From: Mycolicibacterium sp. lyk4-40-TYG-92
GTDB taxonomy: Bacteria; Actinomycetota; Actinomycetes; Mycobacteriales; Mycobacteriaceae
Assembly (NCBI RefSeq): GCF_030209435.1
Contig: NZ_JARVRX010000002.1
Location: 1 to 64,000, forward strand
Length of the DNA: 64,000 nt
Reading direction: 5' to 3'
The notes below the pieces were generated by a model, which did no database searches, was not told the DNA's origin, and saw only the letters and a program-made list of their open reading frames with translations. The translations under genes were made by a program, and so were the position numbers. Shown piece by piece: positions 19,012 through 28,012 of the stretch (the first letter of the stretch is position 1; each line of letters begins with the position of its first letter).

Positions 19012-19853
19012 GCGCACTGACTGTTGCGGTCGATGGCGGACCGTATGCGCTGGCGGCCGGCCCGGATGGCGCGATGTGGGTGACGTTGGTGTCGGCAGGG
19101 TCGGTGGCCCGCATCGACGCCCGGGGTGGGGTGCGACGGTTCGACGTCGGTACCGACAGCCGGCCGATGCAGATCTGCGCGGGGCCGGACGGGGCCGTGT
19201 GGTTCACGTGCGCGGGCACTGACCGGCTGGGCCGGATCACCGGTGACGGTGCCCTGACGTTCGTCGAATTGGACGCGGGCAGTGCGCCGTTCGGCATCAC
19301 CGTCGGCCCAGACGATGCGGTGTGGTTCACCGCCATGGACGCGGGGACGGTCGGCCGGGTGGGGGCCGACGGCGCGGTGGAGGTGGTTGCCGTGCCGCGG
19401 GGGATGCCGTCGATGATCACCACCGGTGGTGACGGCGCGCTGTGGTTCACGTTGAACCAGAAGTCCGCGATCGGGCGGCTGACGGTCGCCGGCAAGCTCT
19501 CGACCCGGCCCACGCCGACACCGTCGTCGGGGCCGGTCGGTATCTGCGCGACGCACGATGATGCGGTGTGGTTCACCGCAATCGGCGCGGACAAGCTGGG
19601 CCGCATCCCGCTGAACGACGCCATCCAGGAGCTGGACTTGCCGGGTAAGCCGCACGCGGTGGTCGCCGACGAGGCCGACGGCGTGTGGGTGAGCCTGTGG
19701 GGCGCCGACGCGATCGCGCGGGTCAGCGCCGACGGCGAGGTCTCGACATTCGACCTGCCGCCGGGCAGCGAGCCGCACGGGCTGGCCGTTGATCGTGACG
19801 GCGCGCTGTGGGTGGCGCTGGAGTCCGGGTTCGTGGTGCGGCTGCCGGTGTAG
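19008..19853 (+). CDS. beta-propeller protein of the virginiamycin B lyase (Vgb-like) family
   Basis: 281-aa protein built of about seven ~40-residue repeats of the form GPDGAVWFT...GxIGRI, i.e. a seven-bladed propeller related to streptogramin B lyase Vgb. The GTG start overlaps the glgP stop by 4 bp, so it should be translated with GlgP. Vgb-type active sites carry Glu right after WFT in one blade; here the residues after WFT are Cys, Ala or Leu and the last two blades read WVSL and WVAL, so lyase activity is doubtful. It may be a binding or scaffolding propeller (inference). It ends 3 bp before the convergent FAD gene. Confidence 0.8.
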   Translation: MSALTVAVDGGPYALAAGPDGAMWVTLVSAGSVARIDARGGVRRFDVGTDSRPMQICAGPDGAVWFTCAGTDRLGRITGDGALTFVELDAGSAPFGITVGPDDAVWFTAMDAGTVGRVGADGAVEVVAVPRGMPSMITTGGDGALWFTLNQKSAIGRLTVAGKLSTRPTPTPSSGPVGICATHDDAVWFTAIGADKLGRIPLNDAIQELDLPGKPHAVVADEADGVWVSLWGADAIARVSADGEVSTFDLPPGSEPHGLAVDRDGALWVALESGFVVRLPV

Positions 19854-19856
19854 GGC

Positions 19857-21071
19857 CTAGGCCGACACCGGCTGGATCGCCTTGTCGAAGTCGATGTGGT
19901 GGCCCTGCAGCCACATCATCGAGCGACCACCGTTTTTCGCAGCCTGCCGAAACACCAAGGGCAGGATCAGATCACGCAGCAGCCGCCCCACCGGGCCTGC
20001 GGCCTTGCTGTTGGCCGACCGGTGCCCGTGCCGGACGATCTTCTCGACCCGGCGCCGGCGCAGCGATTCGAAAGTCGTGAATGCCGTTGGGGTGTCCGGG
20101 CAATCGCGCAGACACTGCGCGAGAATCACGGCGTCTTCGACGGACATCGACGCGCCCTGACCGGCCGATGGCGCGGTGGCATGGGCGGCGTCACCGATGA
20201 TGATCTGGTTGCGGTGGTTGTGCCAGCGCTTCACCACCGGCAGGTCGTACGTGGCCCACCCGACCATCGGACCGGGCGCGGCGTCGATGATGTCGTGGGC
20301 CGGCCCGGCATCTCCGGACATCAACTGGTGCAGCCATTTTCGCCATTCGGCATCGGTCATGTCGGACAATGCGCCGCGTTCCGGCTCGTGGGCCATCGGC
20401 GGATTGGCGAACCAGACGGTGCCGCCGTCCGGGGTGGGAAACCAGGCGAAGAAGCAGCGGGTGCCGAACTGCATCCGGAATTCCCGGGGCGGCACGTCGA
20501 CGGTGAAGTCGGGGAGGTAACCGCCGACGTTGAGCACCGGCACGTAGCGGGACGCCCGTGCCGCCGGATCGAGGACGCGGCGCACCGTGGAGTGGATGCC
20601 GTCGCAGCCAATGAGCAGATCCCCGGTAGCGGTGCTGCCGTCGGCGAACTGAGCCTGGACGCGGCCGTCGGAAGCCGTTGTTGCGGAGACGAATTCCTTG
20701 CCGTAGTGGTATCGGGCGCCACGTGCCGCGGCCAGGGTATTGAGTTCGCGGTAGAGGTCGGCGCGACGCATCATGACCGACAGTTGCCCGTCCCGACGTG
20801 GTGCGGCCATGGGGATGCGGCCTAGCTTCTTGCCGTGGCCCGTGATGAAGCTGATCGTGTCGTTCGGGTAACCCAGGTCCTGGAGCGGTCCGGCCGCATC
20901 GACGGCACGCAGCGCGTCCATGCCGTTGGCCTGAAAGTTCAGCCAGGCTCCGCGCAGGTCGGCGCCGGACGGCGAGCGTTCGTAGACGTGGGCGTCGATA
21001 CCCACCCGCTGCAGCGCGATGGCCAGCACCGGGCCGGCGACCCCGGCGCCGATGATGAGTGCTTCGGTCAT
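19857..21071 (-). CDS. FAD-dependent monooxygenase (PHBH/TetX-like)
   Basis: 404-aa flavoprotein. The N-terminal Rossmann dinucleotide motif (IIGAGVAGPVLAIALQRVG, then E in VYERS), the DG motif (LIGCDGIHSTVRR) and the GD motif (IIIGDAAHATAPSAGQGAS) are all present in the order of class A aromatic hydroxylases. Substrate unknown. The ATG at 21071 is preferred over the in-frame start at 21107, which lies among the MarR sites. Divergent from a MarR gene, its likely regulator; equivalent pairs often respond to phenolics or drugs. Confidence 0.88.
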   Translation of the reverse strand: MTEALIIGAGVAGPVLAIALQRVGIDAHVYERSPSGADLRGAWLNFQANGMDALRAVDAAGPLQDLGYPNDTISFITGHGKKLGRIPMAAPRRDGQLSVMMRRADLYRELNTLAAARGARYHYGKEFVSATTASDGRVQAQFADGSTATGDLLIGCDGIHSTVRRVLDPAARASRYVPVLNVGGYLPDFTVDVPPREFRMQFGTRCFFAWFPTPDGGTVWFANPPMAHEPERGALSDMTDAEWRKWLHQLMSGDAGPAHDIIDAAPGPMVGWATYDLPVVKRWHNHRNQIIIGDAAHATAPSAGQGASMSVEDAVILAQCLRDCPDTPTAFTTFESLRRRRVEKIVRHGHRSANSKAAGPVGRLLRDLILPLVFRQAAKNGGRSMMWLQGHHIDFDKAIQPVSA

Positions 21072-21100
21072 GCGTGTTCCTTGGTTCGCGCTCGGATAGC

Positions 21101-21162
21101 TCGACAATCAGATAGCTTGATAGTCAAGCAATAGGATGAAAGGTGGATCGCTCGATTGTCAA
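21101..21162. promoter_or_regulatory. three MarR-type operator half-palindromes (TYGA-N3-TCAR)
   Basis: TCGACAATCAG (21101-21111), TTGATAGTCAA (21117-21127, perfect palindrome) and TCGATTGTCAA (21152-21162) share one pattern between the divergent monooxygenase and MarR genes. The last covers the proposed TTG start at 21156. This fits autoregulation and coordinate control by the adjacent MarR protein. Confidence 0.6.
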
Positions 21163-21620
21163 GCGAAAATCTGATGGCAGATCGTTTGGGTGCGGCGGTG
21201 CAGGCCTACCAAGCCGCAGTCGATGACTTCGACCGCGAGGTCGCGCGCCTGCTTGGCATCAACACGACGGACGCGCGATGCCTGGAGATCCTGATCCAGG
21301 AAGCGACGGGTGTCACTCCACGCGAGTTGGCCGACCGGCTGGGCCTCACCACCGGCAGCGCCACGACGATGCTCGACCGTTTGGAGAAGGTCGGGTACGT
21401 CACGCGCACAGCGCACCCCAGTGACCGGCGCAAGCTCCTGGTCCACGTCACGGATGTCGCCCGAGAGCGGGCCTTTGAGCTGATCGGCCCGTTGGTCGAC
21501 GACGGGGAGCGCACCTTGCTCAGCCGCTACAGCGCCAAGCAACTGGAGTTGATCACCGAATTCCTCACGAACGCAGCCGAATTGCAGCGCGAGCACGTCG
21601 CGCGGTTGCGTGGGATGTGA
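21156..21620 (+). CDS. MarR family transcriptional regulator
   Basis: 154-aa winged-helix repressor. The recognition region (TPRELADRLGLTTGSATTMLDRLEKVGYV) and the wing (RTAHPSDRRKLLVHVT) are canonical. The TTG at 21156 has AAAGGTGG 9 bp upstream; an ATG at 21174 (MADRLGAAVQ) is the alternative and would shorten the protein by six residues. Divergent from the FAD monooxygenase with three shared operator-like sites, so it probably represses it. Confidence 0.88.
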   Translation: MSSENLMADRLGAAVQAYQAAVDDFDREVARLLGINTTDARCLEILIQEATGVTPRELADRLGLTTGSATTMLDRLEKVGYVTRTAHPSDRRKLLVHVTDVARERAFELIGPLVDDGERTLLSRYSAKQLELITEFLTNAAELQREHVARLRGM

Positions 21621-21957
21621 GCGCGGGCGTCGCGGTGTGAGCCCGGCGTCGGGATGTGAGCCCGGCGTCGGGATGTGGGCCCGGCGTCGGGCGACGAGGC
21701 CGGGCGTGTCGGCTCTACCTGCGGCATGTGCGATCTGGACCCGTCAGCTGAAGCTGACATTGTCAACATGTGGTGACGATGTCAGCCTCGGCTGACAGGT
21801 CTCGGCGCGATGTGGTGAGCAGAGAGCTCCGGCGTCGCGTGGAGGGGCGTCGCGGGGAGGGGCGTCGGGTGGATCGGCCGCGCGTGGAGGGGCGTCGGGT
21901 GGATCGGCCGCGCGTGGAGGGGCGTCGGGTGGAGGGGCCGCGGGTGAATCGGCCGCC
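21621..21957. repeat. gene-free convergent gap with tandem repeats and twin palindromes
   Basis: No gene is supportable between the convergent MarR and dinG stops. The gap holds three ~18-bp tandem units of the GAGCCCGGCGTCGGGATGT type (about 21640-21690) and two to three ~30-bp units built from GTGGAGGGGCGTCGGGTGGA and TCGGCCGCGC (about 21838-21945). Between the arrays are two related palindromes: GTCAGCT-GA-AGCTGAC (21743-21758) and TGTCAGCC-TC-GGCTGACA (21780-21797). The palindromes could be bidirectional terminators, though neither has a T tract. Open frames here are low-complexity translations of the repeats. Confidence 0.75.
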
Positions 21958-23949
21958 TCAGCTCGACGCGGCCAACCGCTCCAGTGCGCTGCGCACCCGC
22001 ACCGGGTCGGTGGTCGACCAGTACGGCGGCAGGGACGACTGCAGGAATCCGCCGTAGCGGGCCGTCGCCATCCGCGAATCCAGGATGGCGATGACTCCGC
22101 GGTCGTTGACACTGCGCAGCAGCCGTCCGGCGCCCTGCGCCAACAACAGCGCCGCGTGCGATGCCGCCACCGCCATGAACCCGTTGCCGCCGCGTGCTGC
22201 GATGGCCCGCTGCCGCGCGGTCAACAGCGGATCGTCGGGGCGGGGGAACGGAATTCGGTCGATGATCACCAGCGACAGCGACGGTCCCGGCACGTCGACA
22301 CCCTGCCACAGCGACAGCGTGCCGAACAACGAGGTCTCGGCGTCGTCGGTGAAGTGGCGCACCAGGGTTGACGTCGAGTCGTCGCCCTGACAGAGCACCG
22401 GGGTCTCCAGGCGCTCGCGCATGATCTCGGCGGCGGTCTTCGCGGCCCGCATCGACGAGAACAGCCCGAGGGTGCGTCCGCCGGCGGCGGTGATCAGCTC
22501 GTAGATCTCGTCGAGCTGTTCCGGCGCCGCGGCATCGCGGCCCGGCGGAGGCAGGTGCTTGGCGACGTACAGGATGCCCGACTTGGCATGGGAAAAGGGC
22601 GATCCCACGTCCATGCCCTTCCACTTCGGCGGTGTCGCGGTCGAATCCTCGGGCACCGACAAACCCCACGCCCGGGCCATCGATTCGAAGCGCCCGCCGA
22701 TGGTCAGCGTTGCGGAGGTCAGCACCGCGGTCACCTCGCCGAACAGCCGGCCACGGAGCAGCCCGGCCACCGACAACGGCGCGACGCGCAGGATGTATCG
22801 CACTGAGCCCCTGGACTCTTCGCGATCCAGCCACACCACGTCGTAGCGGTCGGGGATGGCCGGCACGAACGAGTCGATGATGCGCGACGCGGTGTCGCTC
22901 AGATCGGTCAGTGCGGTGACGGCCTCGCTGCGCGCGGCCGCCGCGGTGGGATCCGAGGGCGTGGCATCGATCGCCATCTTGACCTTGTCGGTGGAGTCGC
23001 GGACCACCGTCAGGTAGGTCGCCAGCTCGTCGTCGAGCACGTCGATGCGGCCGGGTTCCATGTCGTGGATCGCTGAACCCAGCGTAGCGATGGCGGCCTC
23101 GAGGCGTTCTGCCAGTTCAGGTTCCACCAACCGGGAGGCCCGCCGGAGCGTCACCGCCATGGACGTGGCGGACAGCTCGCCGGTGGCCACGCTGGTCACG
23201 CGGTCGACGAGCTCGTGGGCCTCGTCGACCACCAGCAGCTGGTGCTCGGGTAGCACGTTGACCTCGGAGATGGCGTCGATGGCCAACAGCGCGTGGTTGG
23301 TGACGATGACGTCGACCGCACCGGCCTTGGCGCGGGCCTTCTCGGCGAAACAGTCTGTGCCGTAAGGGCACCGGGTGGCGCCGATGCATTCGCGCGCGCC
23401 GACGCTGACCTGCGACCAGGCGCGGTCCAGCACGCCGGGCACCACCTCGTCGCGGTCGCCGCTCTCGGTGTCCGACGACCACTCGATGAGCCGTTTGACG
23501 TCGCGGCCCAATGCCGACGCGGCGACGGGGTTGAACAGCTCCTCCTGCGGGAGGTCTTCCTCGACGGAGGCGCCGCTGTGAACCTTGTTCAGGCACAGGT
23601 AGTTTCCGCGGCCTTTGAGCAATGCGAACTCGGGCCGGCGGGGCAGATGCGGGGCCAGTGCGTCGGCCAGGCGGGGCAGGTCGCGGTCGACCAACTGGCG
23701 TTGCAGTGCGATGGTGGCCGTCGACACCACCACCGGCTGATTCGATGCGATGGCGTGCGCGATCGATGGGACCAGGTACGCCAACGACTTTCCAGTGCCG
23801 GTTCCGGCCTGGACGGCCAGGTGCTCACCCTTGTCGAAGGCGTTGCCGACGGCCTCGGCCATCTCGATCTGGCCGCTGCGTTCGGCACCGCCGAGGGCGG
23901 ATACCGCGATGGACAGCAGCCCGGAAACGTTTGTCGCGTCCGTCTTCAC
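21958..23949 (-). CDS. dinG: ATP-dependent DNA helicase, DinG/XPD family
   Basis: 663-aa superfamily 2 helicase. Walker A (QAGTGTGKSLAYLVPS), DEAH box (LLVVDEAHELVDRV) and C-terminal motif VI (QGAGRLLRSVNDRGVIAILD) are present. Cysteines in YLCLNKV, ARECIGATRCPYGTDCF form the expected four-Cys iron-sulfur site. It likely unwinds 5'-tailed DNA and R- or D-loops during repair. The GTG at 23949 overlaps the pncB stop by 4 bp, so they form an operon. Matches Rv1329c. Confidence 0.94.
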   Translation of the reverse strand: MKTDATNVSGLLSIAVSALGGAERSGQIEMAEAVGNAFDKGEHLAVQAGTGTGKSLAYLVPSIAHAIASNQPVVVSTATIALQRQLVDRDLPRLADALAPHLPRRPEFALLKGRGNYLCLNKVHSGASVEEDLPQEELFNPVAASALGRDVKRLIEWSSDTESGDRDEVVPGVLDRAWSQVSVGARECIGATRCPYGTDCFAEKARAKAGAVDVIVTNHALLAIDAISEVNVLPEHQLLVVDEAHELVDRVTSVATGELSATSMAVTLRRASRLVEPELAERLEAAIATLGSAIHDMEPGRIDVLDDELATYLTVVRDSTDKVKMAIDATPSDPTAAAARSEAVTALTDLSDTASRIIDSFVPAIPDRYDVVWLDREESRGSVRYILRVAPLSVAGLLRGRLFGEVTAVLTSATLTIGGRFESMARAWGLSVPEDSTATPPKWKGMDVGSPFSHAKSGILYVAKHLPPPGRDAAAPEQLDEIYELITAAGGRTLGLFSSMRAAKTAAEIMRERLETPVLCQGDDSTSTLVRHFTDDAETSLFGTLSLWQGVDVPGPSLSLVIIDRIPFPRPDDPLLTARQRAIAARGGNGFMAVAASHAALLLAQGAGRLLRSVNDRGVIAILDSRMATARYGGFLQSSLPPYWSTTDPVRVRSALERLAASS

Positions 23950-25223
23950 GCGCCCACCAGTCGGGTCGGGATGGCGGGTTCGCCGGCGGAGAGCTTCAGC
24001 CCGTCCCACGGCAGGCTGTGCAGGCCGGCGGCGACGCGTGCGCGGGCGTCGTCCAGTGACGAGTCGTACACGACGGAACCCGAACGGGCCAGCGGCACCG
24101 TCAACACCCGGCCGTCGTCGTCGGGAACCGAGTCGGCGGGGTGTACCACCTCTTCGACGATGGTTCCCGACTCCTTCGCCAGCCGCCGTGCCGCCTTGCG
24201 GCCGCCGTGAGATTCCTTGTGGCTGCTGCGTTTTGCCACAGGCATGCCGTCGACCTCGACCAGCTTGTAGACCATCGACGCGGTCGGCGCACCGGATCCC
24301 GTGACCACCGACGTACCGACGCCGTAGACGTCGACCGGCGCGGCGGCGAGACCGGCGATCGAGTACTCGTCGAGGTCGCCGGACACCACGATGCGGGTCT
24401 TGTTCGCGCCCAAGCCGTCGAGTTGGTCACGCACCTGGCGGGCCATGACGCCGAGGTCGCCGGAGTCGATGCGCACCGCGCCCAGCTCGGGCCCGGCCAC
24501 GGCGACGGCGTTGGCCACGCCCTGAGTGATGTCGTAGGTGTCTACCAGCAGCGTCGTCCCGACGCCCAGCGCATCGACCTGGGCGCGGAACGCGGCGACC
24601 TCGTCGGGGCCGCTGGTCGCGGTGTGCACCAGGGTGAAGGCGTGCGCGCTGGTGCCCCGTGCGGGGACGCCGTAGGTCCGCTGGGCCTCCAGGTTCGAGG
24701 ACGCGAAGAAACCGGCGATGTACGCCGCGCGCGCGGCCGCGACAGCCGCGTGCTCATGCGTGCGCCGTGAGCCCATCTCGATCAGCGGCCGGCCGCTCGC
24801 GGCGCTGACCATGCGGGCAGCGGCCGAGGCGATCGCGGTGTCGTGATTGAAGATCGACAGCACCAGGGTCTCGAGGATCACGCACTCGGCGAACGTGCCG
24901 TGGATCGACAGCACCGGGGAATCCGGAAAGTACAGCTCACCCTCGGGGTAGCCGTCGATGTCGCCGCGGAACTCGTAGTCGGCCAGCCAGCGCAGCGTCT
25001 CGGCGTCCAAGAAGTCCAGTGAGGCGAGCGCGGCGTCGTCGAACCGGAACTCGGCGAGGGCCGAGAGGAACCGCGCGGTCCCGGCGACCACGCCGTATCG
25101 GCGACCGAAGGGCAGTCTCCTGGCAAACACTTCGAACGACGCGCGACGATGTGCGGTGCCGTCGCGCAGGGCGGCAGCGAGCATCGTGAGCTCGTATTTG
25201 TCGGTCAGCAACGCGGCGGTCAC
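23946..25223 (-). CDS. pncB: nicotinate phosphoribosyltransferase
   Basis: 425-aa enzyme converting nicotinate and PRPP to nicotinate mononucleotide in the Preiss-Handler NAD salvage pathway. It begins [22 protein letters not shown], where TDxYxLTM is the family signature, and includes SRRTHEHAA with the conserved phosphorylated-His region, VRIDSGDL and [11 protein letters not shown] phosphate-binding loops. The GTG at 25223 gives the standard N-terminus. Upstream partner of dinG; Rv1330c-like and divergent from clpS. Confidence 0.94.
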   Translation of the reverse strand: MTAALLTDKYELTMLAAALRDGTAHRRASFEVFARRLPFGRRYGVVAGTARFLSALAEFRFDDAALASLDFLDAETLRWLADYEFRGDIDGYPEGELYFPDSPVLSIHGTFAECVILETLVLSIFNHDTAIASAAARMVSAASGRPLIEMGSRRTHEHAAVAAARAAYIAGFFASSNLEAQRTYGVPARGTSAHAFTLVHTATSGPDEVAAFRAQVDALGVGTTLLVDTYDITQGVANAVAVAGPELGAVRIDSGDLGVMARQVRDQLDGLGANKTRIVVSGDLDEYSIAGLAAAPVDVYGVGTSVVTGSGAPTASMVYKLVEVDGMPVAKRSSHKESHGGRKAARRLAKESGTIVEEVVHPADSVPDDDGRVLTVPLARSGSVVYDSSLDDARARVAAGLHSLPWDGLKLSAGEPAIPTRLVGA

Positions 25224-25276
25224 AGACCTCACCGTACTGGTTCTGCGACCCGCGACCACCCGGCTATTCTGGGCTC

Positions 25277-25588
25277 ATGGTTCTGGGTGCCAGCTCGTCG
25301 GCGGTAGTCGCGCGGACGAGCCCCGCGACTGATGTCGAAGAGGTGGCCGGCCTGGACAGTCCGTGGGTGACCATCGTCTGGGACGACCCCGTGAATCTGA
25401 TGACCTATGTGACGTATGTCTTCCAGAAGCTCTTCGGTTACAGCGAGGTGCGCGCCACCGAGCTGATGATGCAGGTGCACACCGAGGGCAAGGCCGTCGT
25501 CTCGGCGGGCAGCCGGGAGTCGATGGAGGTCGACGTCACCAAACTGCACGCAGCCGGACTGTGGGCAACCATGCAGCAGGACCGCTGA
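25277..25588 (+). CDS. clpS: ATP-dependent Clp protease adaptor ClpS
   Basis: 103-aa N-end-rule adaptor that delivers substrates to ClpC1/ClpP. After a ~25-residue flexible N-terminus, the core [20 protein letters not shown] contains the binding pocket Asp-Asp-x-x-Asn-like signature, and [12 protein letters not shown] the conserved ClpS helix-turn. Followed after 3 bp by the DUF2017 gene, as in Rv1331-Rv1332. Confidence 0.95.
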   Translation: MVLGASSSAVVARTSPATDVEEVAGLDSPWVTIVWDDPVNLMTYVTYVFQKLFGYSEVRATELMMQVHTEGKAVVSAGSRESMEVDVTKLHAAGLWATMQQDR

Positions 25589-25591
25589 GCG

Positions 25592-26173
25592 GTGCGCAAG
25601 TGGAAGCGGGTCAACACGTCGTCGGGCGTGCGGATCAAATCCGGCTTGGAATCGCATGAAGTCACGATGCTCAGGAACCTCGTCGGCTCGCTCATCGAGA
25701 TGCTCGACGACCGCGAATCCTCCTCACCGCGTGACGAACTCGCCGAGCTGACCGGCATGAAGGTCGGGCCGGCGCAGGCCCCCGACGACGACACCATGCG
25801 CCGGCTGCTGCCGGACTTCTACCACGATCCGGCCCAGCATCCGGACGGCCGCGCCGCCGGCGAGCGCCTCAACGGTGCCCTGCGCAGCCTGCACGAGCCC
25901 ACCATCGTCGACGCCAAACGCCAAGCCGCCCAGGGGCTTCTGGATTCGCTGCCGGACCCGGCCGGAAAATTCGAGCTGACCGAACAGCAGGCTGAGGCCT
26001 GGGCCACCGCGATCAACGACGTCCGGTTGGCCCTGGGCGCCATGCTGGACATCGGACCCGATGGGCCGCAACGGCTTTCGCCGGACCACCCGATGGCGGG
26101 GCATGTGGAGGTGTACCAGTGGCTGACATATCTGCAGGAGTACCTGGTGCTGAGCCTGCTGGACGAGCGGTGA
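25592..26173 (+). CDS. DUF2017 family protein
   Basis: 193-aa conserved actinobacterial protein of unknown function (Rv1332-like), starting with GTG 3 bp after clpS and ending inside the start of the P1 peptidase gene (GTGA overlap). It is mostly helical, with the conserved LRNLVGSLIEMLDDR segment near residue 35 and a C-terminal WLTYLQEYLVLSLLDER. Its fixed position between clpS and the peptidase suggests a proteolysis-related role (inference). Confidence 0.88.
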   Translation: MRKWKRVNTSSGVRIKSGLESHEVTMLRNLVGSLIEMLDDRESSSPRDELAELTGMKVGPAQAPDDDTMRRLLPDFYHDPAQHPDGRAAGERLNGALRSLHEPTIVDAKRQAAQGLLDSLPDPAGKFELTEQQAEAWATAINDVRLALGAMLDIGPDGPQRLSPDHPMAGHVEVYQWLTYLQEYLVLSLLDER

Positions 26174-27189
26174 CGGGCGCCATCACCGACGTCGCCGGCA
26201 TCCTGGTCGGCAACCACCAGCGCATCGAAGACGCCACCCTGGGCGGCGGCTGGGCCACCGGCACCACCGTCGTCCTTGCGCCGCCGGGAACCATCGGCGC
26301 TGTCGACGTCCGTGGGGGAGCGCCCGGCACCCGCGAGACCGACCTGCTCGACCCGTCCAACAGCGTGCAGCACGTCGACGCGGTCGTGCTCACCGGCGGC
26401 AGCGCCTACGGACTCGCCGCCGCCGACGGCGTCATGACCTGGCTTGAGGAACACGACCGCGGCGTGAAGATGCCAGGCGGGCGGGTGCCGATCGTGCCCG
26501 GCGCGGTGATCTTCGACCTGCCAGTCGGTGCCTGGGCCAACCGGCCGACGGCCGAGTTCGGTTACCAGGCGGCGGACCACGCCGGCACCGAAGTGCCCAC
26601 CGGCAACGTCGGCGCGGGCGCGGGCGCGCGGGCCGGAGCGCTCAAGGGCGGGCTCGGCACGGCGTCGGTGACGCTGGACAGCGGCGTCACCGTCGGCGCG
26701 CTCGTCATCGTCAATGCGGCGGGCCACGTCGTCGACCCGCAGACCGGGCTCCCGTGGTCGGCCGACCAGATCGCCCGTTTCGGGCTGCGGCCTCCGCCGC
26801 CCGACCAGATCGAGGCGTACGCGACCCAGGTGAAGAACCCGAAGCCGCTCAACACGACGATCGCGGTCGTCGCGACCGACGCCGCGCTCAGCCCGGCCGG
26901 CTGCAAGAAGGTGGCGGTCGCCGCGCACAACGGGTTGGCGCACACGATCCGTCCGGCACACACCGCCGTCGACGGTGACACCGTCTTCGCGCTCGCGACC
27001 GGCCGGGTGCACATCGAGCCGGACCCCGCGACGCCGGAGCAGATGAACCCCGAGACCCGACTCATCTCCGAGATCGGGGCGGCCGCCGCCGACGCCCTCG
27101 CGACCGCCGTGATGGTCGGGGTGCTGGCCGCCCAGTCGATCGCCGATATTCCGACCTACCGCGACCTGCTGCCGGGAGCCTTCGCCTGA
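26170..27189 (+). CDS. P1 family peptidase (DmpA/NylC-like N-terminal nucleophile hydrolase)
   Basis: 339-aa self-processing hydrolase related to L-aminopeptidase DmpA and nylon oligomer hydrolase NylC. The likely autocleavage site is Asn-Thr in KPLNTTIAVVATDA, where the new N-terminal Thr would be the nucleophile. GNVGAGAGARAG, TGGSAYGLAAADGVM and the C-terminal DTVFALATG are family motifs. GTG at 26170 overlaps the DUF2017 stop by 4 bp. Rv1333-like. In M. tuberculosis the next genes are mec-cysO-cysM; here the rhomboid gene follows directly. Confidence 0.9.
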   Translation: MTGAITDVAGILVGNHQRIEDATLGGGWATGTTVVLAPPGTIGAVDVRGGAPGTRETDLLDPSNSVQHVDAVVLTGGSAYGLAAADGVMTWLEEHDRGVKMPGGRVPIVPGAVIFDLPVGAWANRPTAEFGYQAADHAGTEVPTGNVGAGAGARAGALKGGLGTASVTLDSGVTVGALVIVNAAGHVVDPQTGLPWSADQIARFGLRPPPPDQIEAYATQVKNPKPLNTTIAVVATDAALSPAGCKKVAVAAHNGLAHTIRPAHTAVDGDTVFALATGRVHIEPDPATPEQMNPETRLISEIGAAAADALATAVMVGVLAAQSIADIPTYRDLLPGAFA

Positions 27190-27214
27190 GGCTCTGCGCC
27201 GGTAACCTGGGCCT

Positions 27215-27874
27215 ATGAGCTACGAACTTTCGACGACCTCGTCGAAACCGAAGCCGCCCGCGCCGTGGAAGGTCGGCGGGGTGACGATCGTCAGCTTCGT
27301 CGCGCTGCTGTGGCTCATCGAAGGCTGGGATGCGCTGCACAATCAGGAGCTGAATCAGGACGGCATCCGCCCGCTGGAGTCCGACGGGCTCTGGGGCATC
27401 TTGTGGGCGCCGCTGCTGCACGCCGACTGGGCGCACCTGATCGCGAACACCGGCCCGGCCCTGGTGCTCGGGTTCCTGGTGACGCTCGCCGGCATGGGCC
27501 GCTTCCTCGGGGCGACGCTGATCATCTGGATTCTCGGCGGCTTCGGCACTTGGCTGATCGGCAACATCGGCGCGCCGCGCGGTGTGGAGTCCGTCCACAT
27601 CGGGGCGTCCGGCCTGATCTTCGGCTGGCTGACGTTCCTCATCGTGTTCGGCTTCTTCACGCGGCACGCGTGGCAGATCGTCGTCGGCATCATCGTGTTG
27701 TTCGTCTACGGGGGTGTGCTGTGGGGCGCGCTGCCGGGGACGTTCGGTGTGTCGTGGCAGGGCCATCTGTGCGGTGGCATCGCGGGCGTCCTCGCCGCGT
27801 ATTTGCTGAGCAGTCCCGAAAGGGAAGCGCGCGAACGGCGTAAGGGTTCGGCCCTGCCGTCGATTCCGACGTAA
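27215..27874 (+). CDS. rhomboid family intramembrane serine protease
   Basis: 219-aa six-helix rhomboid. Catalytic Ser lies in HIGASGLIFGW and His in SWQGHLCGGIAG; the HADWAHLIANT region provides the usual oxyanion and loop residues. It cleaves transmembrane substrates within the inner membrane; mycobacterial substrates are not known. It corresponds to Rv1337, but the upstream mec-cysO-cysM and downstream murI genes of that locus are not here. Confidence 0.92.
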   Translation: MSYELSTTSSKPKPPAPWKVGGVTIVSFVALLWLIEGWDALHNQELNQDGIRPLESDGLWGILWAPLLHADWAHLIANTGPALVLGFLVTLAGMGRFLGATLIIWILGGFGTWLIGNIGAPRGVESVHIGASGLIFGWLTFLIVFGFFTRHAWQIVVGIIVLFVYGGVLWGALPGTFGVSWQGHLCGGIAGVLAAYLLSSPEREARERRKGSALPSIPT

Positions 27875-28012
27875 TTTGCTGAATTTCGAATTCGCCGCAC
27901 GCGCCGTTGCCGGAAGCGTGATCGGTATCGCTTTCAGGACCAATCGAGAAACTGGCCGCCCAATGGTGCCGTCTTTTCGTCGCAGGACGTGTTGACGTGG
28001 CAAGCTAGGGGT

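Noticed and set aside
21640..21945. CRISPR-like array
   Set aside because: The units are contiguous tandem repeats without unique spacers, and no cas genes are near.
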